NCBI RefSeq assembly: GCF_000498575.2
Contig: NZ_AWSQ01000006.1
Location: 220,432 to 284,431 of the forward strand
DNA from: Pseudomonas taeanensis MS-3
GTDB lineage: Bacteria > Pseudomonadota > Gammaproteobacteria > Pseudomonadales > Pseudomonadaceae
Reading direction: 5' to 3'
DNA length: 64,000 nt
The position numbers and the translations under genes are program-made. Under the pieces are notes generated by a model that did not search any database, was not told the origin of the DNA, and saw only the letters and a list, made by a program, of their open reading frames with translations. Positions 10,780 to 22,407 of this stretch are shown here, piece after piece. Positions within the stretch are counted from its first letter, which is position 1, and each line of letters starts with the position of its first letter.

Positions 10780-11415
10780 TTAGCTGGGGTGTCGCGCCTC
10801 AACGGCTTCACGCAGCGTGTCAATCAGCGCCTGAATGCGCGCGTGCTGCATCTTCATCGAAGCCTTGTTGACGATCAGTCGCGAACTGACGTGAGCAATC
10901 AACTCCTGGGCCTCCAGACCATTGGCGCGCAGGGTGTTGCCGGTATCCACTACGTCGATGATCTTATCGGCCAGGCCCACCAACGGCGCCAGCTCCATCG
11001 AGCCGTACAGCTTGATCACGTCGACCTGACGGCCCTGTTCGGCGTAATAACGCTTGGCCACGTTGACGAACTTGGTGGCCACCCGCAGGCGTCCAGTCGG
11101 CTCCGGCGCACCGATCGCGCCGGCCGTCATCAGCTTGCACTTGGCGATCTGCAGGTCCAGCGGCTCATACAGCCCCTGGCCGCCGTACTCCATCAGCACG
11201 TCCTTGCCCGCGACGCCGAGGTCGGCCGCACCATGCTCGACATAAGTCGGCACATCGGTCGCGCGAACGATCAACAGGCGCACATCTTCCAGCGTGGTGG
11301 GGATGATCAGCTTGCGGCTTTTATCCGGATTCTCGGTTGGCTCGATACCGGCCGCAGCGAGCAACGGCAAGGTGTCATCGAGAATACGGCCTTTGGACAG
11401 GGCAATCGTGAGCAT
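10780..11415 (-). CDS. hisG: ATP phosphoribosyltransferase, short catalytic form
   Basis: 211 aa, the HisG(S) type that lacks the C-terminal regulatory domain and needs the HisZ subunit, which is not in this window and is usually near purA in Pseudomonas. It performs the first committed step, joining ATP and [23 protein letters not shown] at the N-terminus and [14 protein letters not shown] near 160 (the PRPP-binding loop) are typical. Upstream of hisD with a 123-base gap. Confidence 0.96.
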   Translation of the reverse strand: MLTIALSKGRILDDTLPLLAAAGIEPTENPDKSRKLIIPTTLEDVRLLIVRATDVPTYVEHGAADLGVAGKDVLMEYGGQGLYEPLDLQIAKCKLMTAGAIGAPEPTGRLRVATKFVNVAKRYYAEQGRQVDVIKLYGSMELAPLVGLADKIIDVVDTGNTLRANGLEAQELIAHVSSRLIVNKASMKMQHARIQALIDTLREAVEARHPS

Positions 11416-11514
11416 GGTTGATACACATCCTTAGAAACGGTTTGAAACGTCGCGAGCGCAGGCGAAGCGGCTTACAGTGCCGCCTCACCCAACGCAGCAG
11501 TTTTAAACTGCCTC

Positions 11515-13042
<1,528 letters not shown>

Positions 13043-13178
13043 GCTCAACCTCGATCAGCGCATTCATTAACGACAGCAGAGCCTAGGCTCGCGGGTCGAG
13101 CATCATACAAAAAAGCCCCTCGCCTGCGAACCCCGCGTGACACTGCGCCGACCGGGGCCCTGCCTATAGGGTCGGGAC

Positions 13179-13487
13179 TCAGCCCTCCAGCGGCAGCACT
13201 TCGAGCAGCCCCGAAACACTGGCGATATCGCGCATATCCGCCGGCAGGCCACGCACAGCAAGGCTTTTAGCCGCTGCCTTGGCGTCACGCATGAACGCCA
13301 GTAGCAGCGACAGGCCCACGCTGCTGGACTTCTCCACAGCGCCGCAATCGATCACACAGACCTCGGCCTGACTGGCGCCAATCAGCCGACCGCCCTGCTC
13401 ACGCAGCGCCGGACCACTCAGGTAGTCGAGCACGCCGGACAGCAGAAAAACCCCAGGCGCCTGCTCGACGATACTGGCCTGGCTCAC
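13179..13487 (-). CDS. mlaB: STAS-domain protein MlaB
   Basis: 102 aa STAS domain (IDCGAVEKSSSVGLSLLLAFM carries the usual S/T site). Cytoplasmic partner of the MlaFE ABC transporter that stabilises and stimulates MlaF. It starts with GTG at 13487, overlapping the mlaC stop codon (GTGA), so translation is coupled. Last gene of mlaFEDCB. Confidence 0.9.
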   Translation of the reverse strand: MSQASIVEQAPGVFLLSGVLDYLSGPALREQGGRLIGASQAEVCVIDCGAVEKSSSVGLSLLLAFMRDAKAAAKSLAVRGLPADMRDIASVSGLLEVLPLEG

Positions 13488-14116
13488 GACTCGCCCTTGG
13501 CCTGGCGGGCCCTGGCCACGGTGTTAGCCCAGGTATCGATGACCTTATCCAGGTCATTGCCATTGTTCTGCATGGACTGAGAGAACTGATCGCGGAACAA
13601 CTTGCCGACGTTGATACCGTTGATCACCACATTGCGCAGCTTCCAGCTACCTTCCTGGCTGACCATGGTGTAGGACAATGGATAAATCGTGCCCTTACCG
13701 TCCTTGATCTCCATGTTCACTGCCGTACGTTTCGGGTCCTGCTTACCGCTGGCCGGCAGTACGCGAATATCCTGGTTGTTGTATTCGAGCAAGGCGTTAC
13801 CGTAGAACTGCATCAGGCTGCGCTTGAAGTTCTCCTGAAAACGCTGCATTTGCTCCGGGCTTGCCTGGCGCGAATACCGCACCGTCATGACGCCGCGAGA
13901 GATCCCCTCGACATCCACCACCGGGCCGAGGATGTTGTTCAGTGCCGAGTAGAACGCCGATGGATCGTTACGATATTGCTCCTTGTTGGCCTTCAAGTCG
14001 TCCAGCAGGGTACTGGTGGTCTGCTGCACCACCTCATGGGCAGTCGGTGCGGCGACTGCAAGTACAGGCAGGGCGGTCAGCAATATGAAAAAAGTAGTAC
14101 GCAGTGTCTTGAGCAT
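13484..14116 (-). CDS. mlaC: Phospholipid-binding periplasmic protein MlaC
   Basis: 210 aa with a signal peptide (MLKTLRTTFFILLTALPVLAVA). The MlaC/Ttg2D domain fills the rest, including VVDVEGISRGVM and NPSAFY-type helical segments; it shuttles phospholipid between the outer-membrane MlaA complex and the inner-membrane MlaFEDB complex. The ATG at 14114-14116 has GAGGGA seven bases upstream; an ATG six codons earlier is possible. mlaA is not in this window. Confidence 0.92.
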   Translation of the reverse strand: MLKTLRTTFFILLTALPVLAVAAPTAHEVVQQTTSTLLDDLKANKEQYRNDPSAFYSALNNILGPVVDVEGISRGVMTVRYSRQASPEQMQRFQENFKRSLMQFYGNALLEYNNQDIRVLPASGKQDPKRTAVNMEIKDGKGTIYPLSYTMVSQEGSWKLRNVVINGINVGKLFRDQFSQSMQNNGNDLDKVIDTWANTVARARQAKGES

Positions 14117-14130
14117 CGTTACATCCCTCA

Positions 14131-14601
14131 TCAATTGGCCTGATCTTTATTCACTGAATTGAGCAGGAACTTACCGATCAGGTCTTCCAGCACCAGTGAC
14201 GACTGGGTGTCGTGAATAGTGCTGCCATCGGCGAGCAACTCTTCGTCCCCCCCCACACTGATGCCGATGTACTTCTCACCGAGCAAACCGGCGGTGAGGA
14301 TCGAGGCAGTCGAATCCAGCGGCAGGTTGTCCACGTCCTTGTCCAGCGCCATGGTGACACGTCCGGTGTAGCTGTCACGATCCAGGTCGATCGCCGTCAC
14401 CTTGCCGATGGTCACCCCTGCCGTAGTCACCTTGGCCCGCACAGTTAGACCGGCGATATTGGTGAAGTGCGCATAGACCTTGTAAGTATTGTCAACGCTG
14501 CCGACCGTAAGGCCGCTGACGCGCAGCGCCAGCAGCAGCAGAGCCAGCAGTCCGGCCAACAAAAACAGGCCGACACCGATTTCCAGGGTGCGGTTTTGCA
14601 T
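14131..14601 (-). CDS. mlaD: MCE-domain protein MlaD
   Basis: 156 aa. One N-terminal transmembrane helix (about 8-28), followed by a single MCE domain (about 38-118: TYKVYAHFTNIAGLTVRAKV). It forms the hexameric lipid-binding ring of the MlaFEDB complex. Its ATG overlaps the mlaE stop by one base (ATGA context). Confidence 0.94.
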   Translation of the reverse strand: MQNRTLEIGVGLFLLAGLLALLLLALRVSGLTVGSVDNTYKVYAHFTNIAGLTVRAKVTTAGVTIGKVTAIDLDRDSYTGRVTMALDKDVDNLPLDSTASILTAGLLGEKYIGISVGGDEELLADGSTIHDTQSSLVLEDLIGKFLLNSVNKDQAN

Positions 14602-15398
14602 CAGAAGTCTCCAAACATCAAAGCGGTCAAAATAAAGTCCAACCCCAACACGGCCAGCGAGGCGTAGACCACTGTTCGGGTCGTGGCGCGACTGATGCCC
14701 TCCGAGGTGGGCTCACAGTCATAGCCTTGAAATACGGCGATCCAGGTAACGACGAAGGCGAAGACCAGGCTTTTGATCACCCCATTGAGCACGTCTTCGC
14801 GGAACGCCACACTGCTCTGCATATTGGCCCAGAACGAGCCTTCGTAGACCCCGAGCCAGTCGACGGCAACCATCGCCCCGCCCCAGATGCCGACCACGCT
14901 GAAGATCATCGCCAGCAGCGGCATCGAGATAAAACCGGCCCACAGGCGCGGCGCAACGATGTATTTGAGCGGATCGACGCCAATCATCGCCAGGCTGGAC
15001 AGCTGCTCGGTGGACTTCATGTTGCCGATTTCCGCCGTCAGCGCCGAGCCGGCGCGCCCAGCGAACAATAAAGCAGTGACCACCGGTCCCAGTTCACGCA
15101 GCAACGTCAGCGCAACCATCTGCCCGACTGCCTGCTCCGAACCGTACTTCGCCAGGATACTGAAACCCTGCAGCGACAAGACCATGCCGATAAACACACC
15201 CGAGACCACGATGATTGCCAGGGACATGACCCCGACCGAATACAGCTGCTTGATCAACAACTGCAGCGAATTGCCCGATGAGCCACGGCCGAATAACGCG
15301 CGCAGGAGAAACACGGTAGAACGACCCAGCGTGGCCAACACATCGAGACCGGCACGACCGAACAGGCGTACCCGCTCGAGCGTAGATGTCTTGCGCAT
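14601..15398 (-). CDS. mlaE: Mla ABC transporter permease MlaE
   Basis: 265 aa MlaE/YrbE permease with about five to six hydrophobic segments (for example residues 50-80, 150-175, 200-220, 240-262). It contains the conserved [20 protein letters not shown] loop that couples to MlaF. Inner-membrane part of the phospholipid transporter that keeps outer-membrane lipid asymmetry. Start overlaps the mlaF stop (ATGA). Confidence 0.95.
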   Translation of the reverse strand: MRKTSTLERVRLFGRAGLDVLATLGRSTVFLLRALFGRGSSGNSLQLLIKQLYSVGVMSLAIIVVSGVFIGMVLSLQGFSILAKYGSEQAVGQMVALTLLRELGPVVTALLFAGRAGSALTAEIGNMKSTEQLSSLAMIGVDPLKYIVAPRLWAGFISMPLLAMIFSVVGIWGGAMVAVDWLGVYEGSFWANMQSSVAFREDVLNGVIKSLVFAFVVTWIAVFQGYDCEPTSEGISRATTRTVVYASLAVLGLDFILTALMFGDF

Positions 15399-16207
15399 CA
15401 GCGCTCCCCCAATAAATCGTCGCGGTAGTTCGCCGCCGGAAAGTGAAAAGGCACCGGACCATCTGGCGTGCCCTGCATGAACTGGCGAACGCGTGGGTTC
15501 TCCGAGTTCATCAGTTCCTCCGGCGTGCCCTGCCCCAGTACCTGAGTATCACCCACGACATAGAGGTAGTCGGCAATACTGGCGGTTTCCGCCAAATCAT
15601 GAGAGACCACGATACTAGTAATACCCAAGGCATCGTTGAGCAGACGAATCAAGCGCACCAAGACACCCATGGCAATAGGGTCCTGGCCGACGAAAGGCTC
15701 GTCGTACATCAGAATTTGTGGATCCAGGGCAATCGCCCGAGCCAGCGCAACGCGGCGCTTCATGCCGCCAGACAATTCATCCGGCATCAAGTCCAAGGCA
15801 CCGCGCAACCCTACGGCCTGCAACTTCATCAGCACGATGTCACGAATCATTTCATCAGGTAGCTGGGTGTGCACGCGCAATGGAAAAGCAACGTTCTCGA
15901 ACACATCCAGATCGGTGAACAGCGCGCCACTTTGAAACAGCACGCCCATCTGCTTGCGCATATCGAACAGCTCAGCGCGCGATAGCTTGGGCAGGTTCAG
16001 CCCATTGACCCACACCTCGCCCCGGCTCGGCTTAAGCTGAGCACCGATTAGGCGCAACAGCGTGGTTTTGCCACAGCCCGACGGTCCCATGATCGCGGTG
16101 ACCTTACCGCGCGGGATGCGAATATCGACATTATTGAAAATTGCCCGGTCGCCCCGCTGAAAGCTCACGCCCTTCAACTCGACCGCGTACTTATTCTCGG
16201 CGCTCAT
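15398..16207 (-). CDS. mlaF: Mla ABC transporter ATP-binding protein MlaF
   Basis: 269 aa ABC ATPase. Walker [10 protein letters not shown] near residue 41, signature ELSGGMKRR near 145, Walker [14 protein letters not shown] near 165 and the H-loop VVSHD near 200. Powers MlaE-mediated phospholipid movement. The AAGGAG SD before the ATG and the 249-base divergent spacer to kdsD mark it as the first gene of mlaFEDCB. Confidence 0.95.
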   Translation of the reverse strand: MSAENKYAVELKGVSFQRGDRAIFNNVDIRIPRGKVTAIMGPSGCGKTTLLRLIGAQLKPSRGEVWVNGLNLPKLSRAELFDMRKQMGVLFQSGALFTDLDVFENVAFPLRVHTQLPDEMIRDIVLMKLQAVGLRGALDLMPDELSGGMKRRVALARAIALDPQILMYDEPFVGQDPIAMGVLVRLIRLLNDALGITSIVVSHDLAETASIADYLYVVGDTQVLGQGTPEELMNSENPRVRQFMQGTPDGPVPFHFPAANYRDDLLGER

Positions 16208-16414
16208 CTGGACTCCTTGCGAACAACCTCCCTGGCAGACGTCCCGCTTCGCGTTGAAGACACCACGCCGACAGGACGGGCCGAAAACGGCCGCGCACTA
16301 TAGCACCGCTCGATTAGCCGGCCCAAGTGACAACAAACGCTGCCAAGTACTGCACAATTTGAGATCAATCCGGCAGTCGAGCGATTCAAAGGTGAGTGCG
16401 CGAGCCTTTACCGC

Positions 16415-16420
16415 TATAAT
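16415..16420 (+). promoter_or_regulatory. Candidate -10 element for the kdsD-lpt operon
   Basis: TATAAT lies 36 bases upstream of the kdsD ATG, in the spacer shared with divergent mlaF. No strong -35 hexamer is seen at the usual distance. Confidence 0.45.
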
Positions 16421-16456
16421 CGCCGCCTTTTCATTCGGCATGCCCCTCTAAACGCT

Positions 16457-17431
16457 ATGAGCCAGTCCCACGAGCTGATCAAGTCCGCGCACCGCACCAT
16501 CCGCCTAGAGATCGAGGCGGTCGAGGAGCTATTGCAACGGATCGACACTGACTTCATCCGCGCCTGCGAGCTTATTTTGGCCAGCAAAGGCCGTGTGGTC
16601 GTGGTCGGCATGGGTAAATCCGGGCATATCGGCAACAAAATTGCCGCCACTCTGGCCAGCACAGGCACCACGGCATTCTTCGTCCACCCGGCCGAGGCCA
16701 GCCACGGCGACATGGGCATGATCACCCGCGACGACGTGGTGCTGGCGCTGTCCAACTCGGGATCAACGGCAGAAATAGTCACCCTGCTACCGCTGATCAA
16801 GCGTCTCGGCATTACCCTGATCAGCATGACCGGCAACCCGGACTCACCGCTGGCCAAAGCCGCCGAAGTCAACCTGGACGCCCGCGTCTCCCAGGAAGCC
16901 TGCCCACTCAATCTGGCGCCGACTTCCTCTACTACCGCCTCGCTGGTTCTAGGCGACGCCCTGGCTATCGCCCTGCTGGAAGCGCGCGGCTTCACCGCCG
17001 AAGACTTTGCCTTCTCCCACCCAGGCGGCGCCCTGGGTCGACGCCTGCTGCTCAAGGTCGAGAACGTGATGCACGCGGGCAAGAGCCTGCCCCAAGTGCA
17101 ACGTGGCACGTCGCTACGCGAGGCCCTACTGGAAATGACCCAGAAAGGCCTGGGCATGACCGTCGTCCTGGAACAGGATGGCCGTCTCGCAGGAATATTC
17201 ACCGATGGCGACCTGCGCCGCACCCTGGATCGCGGCATCGATGTGCGTCACGCGACCATCGATGAGGTGATGACCATCCACGGCAAGACCGCTCGCGCCG
17301 AAATGCTCGCCGCCGAAGCCTTGAAAATTATGGAAGACCATAAGATCAGCGGACTCGTGGTGGTCGATGACGACGACCGGCCAGTCGGCGCCTTGAATAT
17401 GCACGACCTGCTACGCGCTGGAGTGATGTGA
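16457..17431 (+). CDS. kdsD: D-arabinose 5-phosphate isomerase
   Basis: 324 aa. A SIS sugar-isomerase domain (about 35-170, with GMGKSGHIGNKIAATLASTG and ALSNSGSTAE), followed by two CBS domains (about 205-320). Interconverts ribulose 5-phosphate and arabinose 5-phosphate, the first step to Kdo for the LPS core. Catalytic His in SHPGGALGRR near 193. Overlaps kdsC start. Confidence 0.96.
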   Translation: MSQSHELIKSAHRTIRLEIEAVEELLQRIDTDFIRACELILASKGRVVVVGMGKSGHIGNKIAATLASTGTTAFFVHPAEASHGDMGMITRDDVVLALSNSGSTAEIVTLLPLIKRLGITLISMTGNPDSPLAKAAEVNLDARVSQEACPLNLAPTSSTTASLVLGDALAIALLEARGFTAEDFAFSHPGGALGRRLLLKVENVMHAGKSLPQVQRGTSLREALLEMTQKGLGMTVVLEQDGRLAGIFTDGDLRRTLDRGIDVRHATIDEVMTIHGKTARAEMLAAEALKIMEDHKISGLVVVDDDDRPVGALNMHDLLRAGVM

Positions 17432-17955
17432 TGAACCCGCAACTACAGCAACGCGCGCAAGCGATCAAACTGGCGATCTTCGATGTCGACGGTGTGCTCA
17501 CCGACGGCAAACTGTATTTCCTGGTCGACGGTAGTGAGTTCAAGACGTTCAACACCCTCGATGGCCACGGCATCAAGATGCTGATCGCTTCAGGCGTACG
17601 CACCGCGATTATCAGCGGTCGCAAGACCCCGGTGGTCGAGCGCCGCGCGCAGAACCTCGGCATTCAGCACCTGTACCAGGGCCGTGAAGACAAATTAGTG
17701 GTACTCGATGAGCTTCTTGGCGAACTCGGCCTAAGCTATGAACAGGTCGCCTATTTGGGTGACGACCTGCCGGACCTGCCAGTGATACGCCGGGTTGGCC
17801 TGGGCATGGCCGTTGCCAGCGCGGACAGTTTCGTCCGCCAGCATGCCCATGGCGTAACCCAGGCGCGCGGCGGCGAAGGCGCCGCGCGGGAATTCTGCGA
17901 GCTGATCATGTGCGCCCAAGGCAGTCTTGACGCCGCTCAAGCCGCCTACCTGTAG
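17431..17955 (+). CDS. kdsC: 3-deoxy-D-manno-octulosonate 8-phosphate phosphatase
   Basis: 174 aa HAD-family phosphatase without cap domain. The nucleophile motif is FDVDGVLTDGK near residue 17; motif III residues and GDDLPDLPVIRRVG near 110 complete the site. Removes phosphate from Kdo-8-P. The ATG at 17431 is used (a GTG precedes it directly); it overlaps the kdsD stop, so the genes are translationally coupled. Confidence 0.96.
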   Translation: MNPQLQQRAQAIKLAIFDVDGVLTDGKLYFLVDGSEFKTFNTLDGHGIKMLIASGVRTAIISGRKTPVVERRAQNLGIQHLYQGREDKLVVLDELLGELGLSYEQVAYLGDDLPDLPVIRRVGLGMAVASADSFVRQHAHGVTQARGGEGAAREFCELIMCAQGSLDAAQAAYL

Positions 17956-17963
17956 AGCCTACT

Positions 17964-18533
17964 ATGCTGCGTAAACTGCTGACCCCCATCCTGTTCGTCA
18001 TAGCCGCCGCACTCCTGGCCGCGATTGGCTACTGGAACATCAACCCCGACAGTTTTTCGGATAGACCGACCAAGCCCGGCAGCGAAAACGCTATCGACTT
18101 CTACGTAATCAACGCCAAGACCGTGCAATACCAGGTCGACGGCAAGCTGCATTACGAGATGACCACGGACAAATTGAAGCACCTCAAGGCCACCGACATC
18201 ACCCTGCTGAGCAATCCGAACCTGGATCTATATCGCGGCAGCGACTTTCCCTGGCACGTGCGCAGCGAGCGTGGCGAAGTGGCGCCGGAAGGCAAGGAAG
18301 TCGAACTCATCGACAAAGTGCGCGTCGAGCGCACCGATGCCAAGGGCCGCCCAACCATTCTCACGACCAGTCGCCTGACCGTATTCCCCGAGAAGGAATA
18401 TGCGCAGACCCAGCAAGCCGTTAGAATCGACGCGGCCAATGGGGTGACCACGGCACAAGGAATGAAAGCGTACTTGAATGACGGCAGGATGCTCCTGCTG
18501 TCCAACGTAAGAGGCCAGCATGAGGTTCGTTAA
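17964..18533 (+). CDS. lptC: LPS export protein LptC
   Basis: 189 aa. A single N-terminal transmembrane helix (about 5-22), then a periplasmic beta-jellyroll LptC domain (YVINAKTVQYQVDGKLHYEM). It hands LPS from LptB2FG to LptA. Its 3' end overlaps lptA by 14 bases. Confidence 0.94.
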   Translation: MLRKLLTPILFVIAAALLAAIGYWNINPDSFSDRPTKPGSENAIDFYVINAKTVQYQVDGKLHYEMTTDKLKHLKATDITLLSNPNLDLYRGSDFPWHVRSERGEVAPEGKEVELIDKVRVERTDAKGRPTILTTSRLTVFPEKEYAQTQQAVRIDAANGVTTAQGMKAYLNDGRMLLLSNVRGQHEVR

Positions 18534-19062
18534 AACCTTCCCCCTACTCCTCGTTTTAAGCGCCGCGCTCGGAAGCGTCAGCGCTTGGGCACTGCCATCC
18601 GATAGCGAGCAGCCCATCCGCGTACAAGCTGATAGCGCAGAGCTTGACGACAAGCAGGGCGTTGCAGTTTATCGCGGCGACGTAGTGATTACCCAAGGCA
18701 CCCTGAAGATCACCGGCAACACAGTGACTATCACGCAAAATGCCCAGGGCGATATCGAAGTCTTCACCGCAGTCGGCAAACCCGCCTACTACGAACAAAA
18801 ACCCTCTGCGGACAAACAGATCGTCAAGGCTTACGGGCTGACCATCCAGTATTTCGCAGCCAATGAGCGCATCGTGCTGATCGATCAAGCCAAGGTGATT
18901 CAGGAAGGCAACACCTTCGAAGGCGAGAAGATCGTCTATGACACCCAGCGCCAAATCGTCAATGCAGGTCGCGCCACCGGCACCAACGTCACCACGCCAC
19001 GCCCACGCATCGACATGGTGATCCTGCCGAAGAACAAACCAGCCGAACAGCAGGCACAGTAG
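18520..19062 (+). CDS. lptA: LPS-binding periplasmic bridge protein LptA (LptH)
   Basis: 180 aa. The signal peptide ends near ALGSVSAWA. The OstA-like jellyroll follows ([25 protein letters not shown]). Forms the periplasmic bridge carrying LPS to LptD/E. The P. aeruginosa orthologue is called LptH. The C-terminus is Lys/Gln-rich and lies 2 bases before lptB. Confidence 0.94.
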   Translation: MRFVKTFPLLLVLSAALGSVSAWALPSDSEQPIRVQADSAELDDKQGVAVYRGDVVITQGTLKITGNTVTITQNAQGDIEVFTAVGKPAYYEQKPSADKQIVKAYGLTIQYFAANERIVLIDQAKVIQEGNTFEGEKIVYDTQRQIVNAGRATGTNVTTPRPRIDMVILPKNKPAEQQAQ

Positions 19063-19064
19063 CA

Positions 19065-19790
19065 ATGGCCACTTTGAAAGCCCAACACCTGGCCAAGAGC
19101 TACAAAGGTCGCCAAGTCGTCCGAGACGTCAGTCTGAGCATTGACAGCGGGCAAATCGTCGGCCTGCTCGGCCCCAACGGCGCCGGCAAAACCACCTGTT
19201 TCTACATGATTGTCGGCCTGGTACAGGCGGACCAAGGCCGTGTATTGATCGATGACAACGACGTCAGCCATCAACCGATGCATGGCCGCGCACGTGCCGG
19301 CATCGGTTACCTGCCACAGGAAGCGTCGATTTTTCGCAAGCTCAGCGTGGCCGACAACATCATGGCCATCCTCGAGACGCGCAAAGACCTCGATAGCCCT
19401 AGCCGCCGCAAGGAGCTGGAGAGCCTGCTGCAGGAGTTCCACATCAGCCATATCCGCGACAACCTGGGCATGAGTCTGTCGGGAGGCGAACGCCGTCGCG
19501 TGGAAATTGCCCGCGCCCTGGCCACCGCACCGAAATTCATTCTGCTCGACGAACCCTTTGCCGGCGTCGACCCGATTTCGGTCGGCGATATCAAGCAGAT
19601 CATCCACCACCTCAAAGCCAAGGGCATCGGCGTACTGATCACCGATCATAACGTCCGCGAAACCCTGGACATTTGCGAAACCGCTTACATAGTCAATGAC
19701 GGCCAGTTGATCGCCGAAGGGAATGCCGAAGTCATCCTGGCCAACCAAATGGTCAAAGAAGTCTATCTGGGACATGAGTTCCGCCTGTAA
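19065..19790 (+). CDS. lptB: LPS export ABC transporter ATPase LptB
   Basis: 241 aa. Walker [14 protein letters not shown] near 38, signature [10 protein letters not shown] near 138, Walker [13 protein letters not shown] near 160 and the H-loop ITDHNVRET near 195. Energises LPS extraction with LptF/LptG, which are encoded elsewhere. Last gene of the kdsD-lptB unit before a 134-base spacer to rpoN. Confidence 0.97.
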   Translation: MATLKAQHLAKSYKGRQVVRDVSLSIDSGQIVGLLGPNGAGKTTCFYMIVGLVQADQGRVLIDDNDVSHQPMHGRARAGIGYLPQEASIFRKLSVADNIMAILETRKDLDSPSRRKELESLLQEFHISHIRDNLGMSLSGGERRRVEIARALATAPKFILLDEPFAGVDPISVGDIKQIIHHLKAKGIGVLITDHNVRETLDICETAYIVNDGQLIAEGNAEVILANQMVKEVYLGHEFRL

Positions 19791-19849
19791 TAACGGCTTT
19801 TCTCAACCGAACAGCAGCTAGCGCTAGGCAAACCACTCAAGCTCAGGCA

Positions 19850-19855
19850 TATAAT
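19850..19855 (+). promoter_or_regulatory. Candidate -10 element for rpoN
   Basis: CATATAAT is found 70 bases before the rpoN ATG in the 134-base spacer after lptB. The -35 region (TAGGCA) is weak. Confidence 0.4.
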
Positions 19856-19924
19856 TTGCTTCCTTGTGGCGCCCAAAGCGCCCTGTAGTGGATTGCGCAC
19901 AGACGCCGGTAAATAAGGTCTGCA

Positions 19925-21433
19925 ATGAAACCATCGCTAGTCCTGAAGATGGGCCAGCAGCTGACGATGACCCCGCAGCTGCAACAGGCCATCCGCCTAC
20001 TCCAACTGTCCACCCTTGATCTGCAACAGGAGATCCAGGAGGCCTTGGAGTCCAACCCGATGCTCGAACGCCAGGAAGACGGCGAAGACTTCGACAATTC
20101 GGACCCCATGGCCGACGGTGCCGAAAACCAGACCCCTACCGCTCAGCAGGAACCCGCTCAGGCGGAGACCAGCTACCAGGAAACCCCGCAGACCGTGGAC
20201 AACCTGGAGGACGGTGAGTGGGGCGAGCGCATTCCTAATGAGCTGCCGGTCGACACCGCCTGGGAAGACATCTACCAAACCAGCGCCAGCAGCCTGCCGA
20301 GCAACGATGACGACGAGTGGGACTTCACCACCCGCACCTCCGCAGGTGAAAGCCTGCAGAGCCACTTGCTCTGGCAGCTCAACCTGGCATCGATGTCCGA
20401 CAAGGATCGCCTGATCGGCGTCACCCTGATCGATTGCATCAACGCCCAGGGCTATCTGGAGGAGACTCTCGAGGAAGTAGTAGAAGCCTTCGACCCTGAG
20501 CTGGACATTGAACTGGACGAAGTGGAAGCCGTACTGCACCGCATCCAACAGTTCGAGCCGGCCGGCATCGCCGCCCGGGACTTGCGCGAATGCCTGCTGC
20601 TGCAACTACGTCAACTGCCAGCCAATACTGCCTGGCTGTCCGAAGCCCAGCGCTTGGCAAGCGACTATCTCGACTTGCTCGGTAGCCGCGACTTCAGCCA
20701 GCTGATGCGCCGCATGAAGCTCAAAGAGGATGAACTGCGGCAGATCATCGAGCTGATCCAGAGCCTCAACCCGCGCCCAGGCTCGCAGATCGAATCGGGC
20801 GAACCGGAATATGTGGTACCCGACGTTATCGTGCGCAAGCACAACGACCGCTGGCTGGTCGAGCTCAACCAGGAAGCCATGCCGCGCCTAAGGGTTAACG
20901 CCCAGTACGCCGGCTTCGTGCGCCGCGCCGATGCCAGTGCCGACAACACGTTCATGCGCAACCAACTGCAAGAAGCACGCTGGTTCATCAAGAGCCTGCA
21001 AAGCCGCAACGAAACCCTTATGAAAGTGGCCACCCAGATCGTCGAACACCAACGTGGCTTTCTCGACTATGGCGATGAAGCCATGAAACCCTTGGTACTG
21101 CACGATATTGCCGAGGCAGTGGGCATGCATGAATCGACCATTTCACGGGTCACTACGCAAAAATTCATGCACACCCCTCGCGGCATTTACGAGTTGAAAT
21201 ACTTCTTCTCCAGCCACGTCAGCACCGCAGAGGGCGGCGAGTGCTCGTCGACTGCAATCCGCGCCATTCTCAAGAAACTGGTCGCCGCGGAAAATGTAAA
21301 AAAGCCGTTGAGTGACAGCAAGATCGCTGGTTTACTGGAAGCACAGGGCATACAAGTGGCCCGCCGCACTGTCGCAAAATACCGTGAATCCCTCGGAATA
21401 GCGCCCTCCAGTGAGCGCAAGCGATTGATGTGA
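19925..21433 (+). CDS. rpoN: RNA polymerase sigma-54 factor
   Basis: 502 aa. Region I is Gln/Leu-rich ([28 protein letters not shown]), region II is acidic (about 60-120), and region III has the core-binding and helix-turn-helix parts. The RpoN box [10 protein letters not shown] near residue 479 recognises the -24 element. It directs transcription of nitrogen, motility and many catabolic genes under AAA+ activators. Followed by hpf-ptsN-rapZ-ptsO, the usual context. Confidence 0.98.
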   Translation: MKPSLVLKMGQQLTMTPQLQQAIRLLQLSTLDLQQEIQEALESNPMLERQEDGEDFDNSDPMADGAENQTPTAQQEPAQAETSYQETPQTVDNLEDGEWGERIPNELPVDTAWEDIYQTSASSLPSNDDDEWDFTTRTSAGESLQSHLLWQLNLASMSDKDRLIGVTLIDCINAQGYLEETLEEVVEAFDPELDIELDEVEAVLHRIQQFEPAGIAARDLRECLLLQLRQLPANTAWLSEAQRLASDYLDLLGSRDFSQLMRRMKLKEDELRQIIELIQSLNPRPGSQIESGEPEYVVPDVIVRKHNDRWLVELNQEAMPRLRVNAQYAGFVRRADASADNTFMRNQLQEARWFIKSLQSRNETLMKVATQIVEHQRGFLDYGDEAMKPLVLHDIAEAVGMHESTISRVTTQKFMHTPRGIYELKYFFSSHVSTAEGGECSSTAIRAILKKLVAAENVKKPLSDSKIAGLLEAQGIQVARRTVAKYRESLGIAPSSERKRLM

Positions 21434-21618
21434 GGCGGCACGAACAGGAGATTGATCACAACACCCTTGCCCTCGCCCCCTTCAAAAGCAGCCATACTGC
21501 CAAGACGCGAGAGCGACAGTGCCTAGGTCAGTTTTTCGCAACAGTCTTCAGCATCAAAGTGTTCCGGCGGCAGGGCCGTTAGCCTGCCTCTTACACATGG
21601 CAACAAGGAGAAAGCGGT

Positions 21619-21927
21619 ATGCAAGTCAACATCAGTGGACACCAGCTGGATGTGACCGACGCCCTGCGCGACTATATCGACGAGAAGCTCAGTCGATTGG
21701 AGCGCCACTTCGACAAAATCACCAATGTGCAAGTCACCATGGAGGTCGAGAAGCTCAAGCAGAAGATCGAGGCGACGTTGCACATCGCCGGCGGCGAAGT
21801 CGTCGCCAATGCTGAACATGACGACATGTATGCAGCCATCGACCTACTGACCGACAAACTCGACCGACAACTCATCAAGCACAAGGAAAAGCATCTCGAC
21901 CGTCAGCAGGGTGCAATGGCTCGCTGA
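21619..21927 (+). CDS. hpf: Ribosome hibernation promoting factor, short form
   Basis: 102 aa sigma-54 modulation/S30EA family protein of short HPF type with no C-terminal dimerisation domain. MQVNISGHQLDVTDALRDYI is the typical start and AAIDLLTDKLDRQLIKHKEK the typical end. It binds the 30S decoding centre to form inactive 100S ribosomes with RMF. AAGGAG stands eight bases before the ATG. Confidence 0.95.
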   Translation: MQVNISGHQLDVTDALRDYIDEKLSRLERHFDKITNVQVTMEVEKLKQKIEATLHIAGGEVVANAEHDDMYAAIDLLTDKLDRQLIKHKEKHLDRQQGAMAR

Positions 21928-21942
21928 CAGCGCCTACCTCCT

Positions 21943-22407
21943 ATGATCCGACTTGAAAATATCCTGACCCCCGGCCGTTCCTTGGTGAATGTGCCGGGCG
22001 GCAGTAAAAAACGTGTTCTCGAACAGATTGCCAATCTGGTAGCGCGCGAGCTGCCGGACCTCAATGGTCAAGACATTTACGAGAGCCTGATTGCCCGCGA
22101 AAAGCTTGGCTCGACCGGTTTCGGTAACGGCATTGCCATCCCGCATTGTCGCCTGCCGGGCTGCGCCGCGCCGATCAGCGCCCTGCTGAGACTGAGTACA
22201 GCGGTGGATTTCGATGCCATCGACGGCGTACCCGTCGATCTGCTGTTTGTCTTGTTGGTGCCAGAGGCCGCTACCGATGAGCACCTGGAACTACTACGTC
22301 AGATCGCCAGCATGCTCGACCGAGGCGACGTGCGCGAACGTCTGCGCCAGGCCCCAGATAGCGATACCCTGTATCAGGTCGTAGTGGACGTGCAGAGCGG
22401 CCGCTAG
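21943..22407 (+). CDS. ptsN: PTS IIA-like nitrogen regulatory protein EIIA-Ntr
   Basis: 154 aa PTS_EIIA type 2 domain. The phosphorylated histidine is in GNGIAIPHCRLPGC near residue 68. It receives phosphate from NPr (ptsO, in this cluster) and regulates potassium transport, PHA metabolism and sigma-54 genes. Only 15 bases after hpf. Confidence 0.96.
   Translation: MIRLENILTPGRSLVNVPGGSKKRVLEQIANLVARELPDLNGQDIYESLIAREKLGSTGFGNGIAIPHCRLPGCAAPISALLRLSTAVDFDAIDGVPVDLLFVLLVPEAATDEHLELLRQIASMLDRGDVRERLRQAPDSDTLYQVVVDVQSGR

Noticed and set aside
10780-11415. HisG as a truncated gene
   Set aside because: The 211-residue length is normal for the short HisZ-dependent form used by Pseudomonas.
11497-11511. 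GCAGTTTTAAACTGC palindrome between hisG and murA
   Set aside because: Short, AT-rich centre, no T run and no matching operator known to me; probably chance.
13100-13178. Possible terminator (AAAAAAGCCCC ... GGGGC) between ibaG and mlaB
   Set aside because: The arms pair over only 5 bp with a loop of more than 40 bases; the T run alone is not enough.
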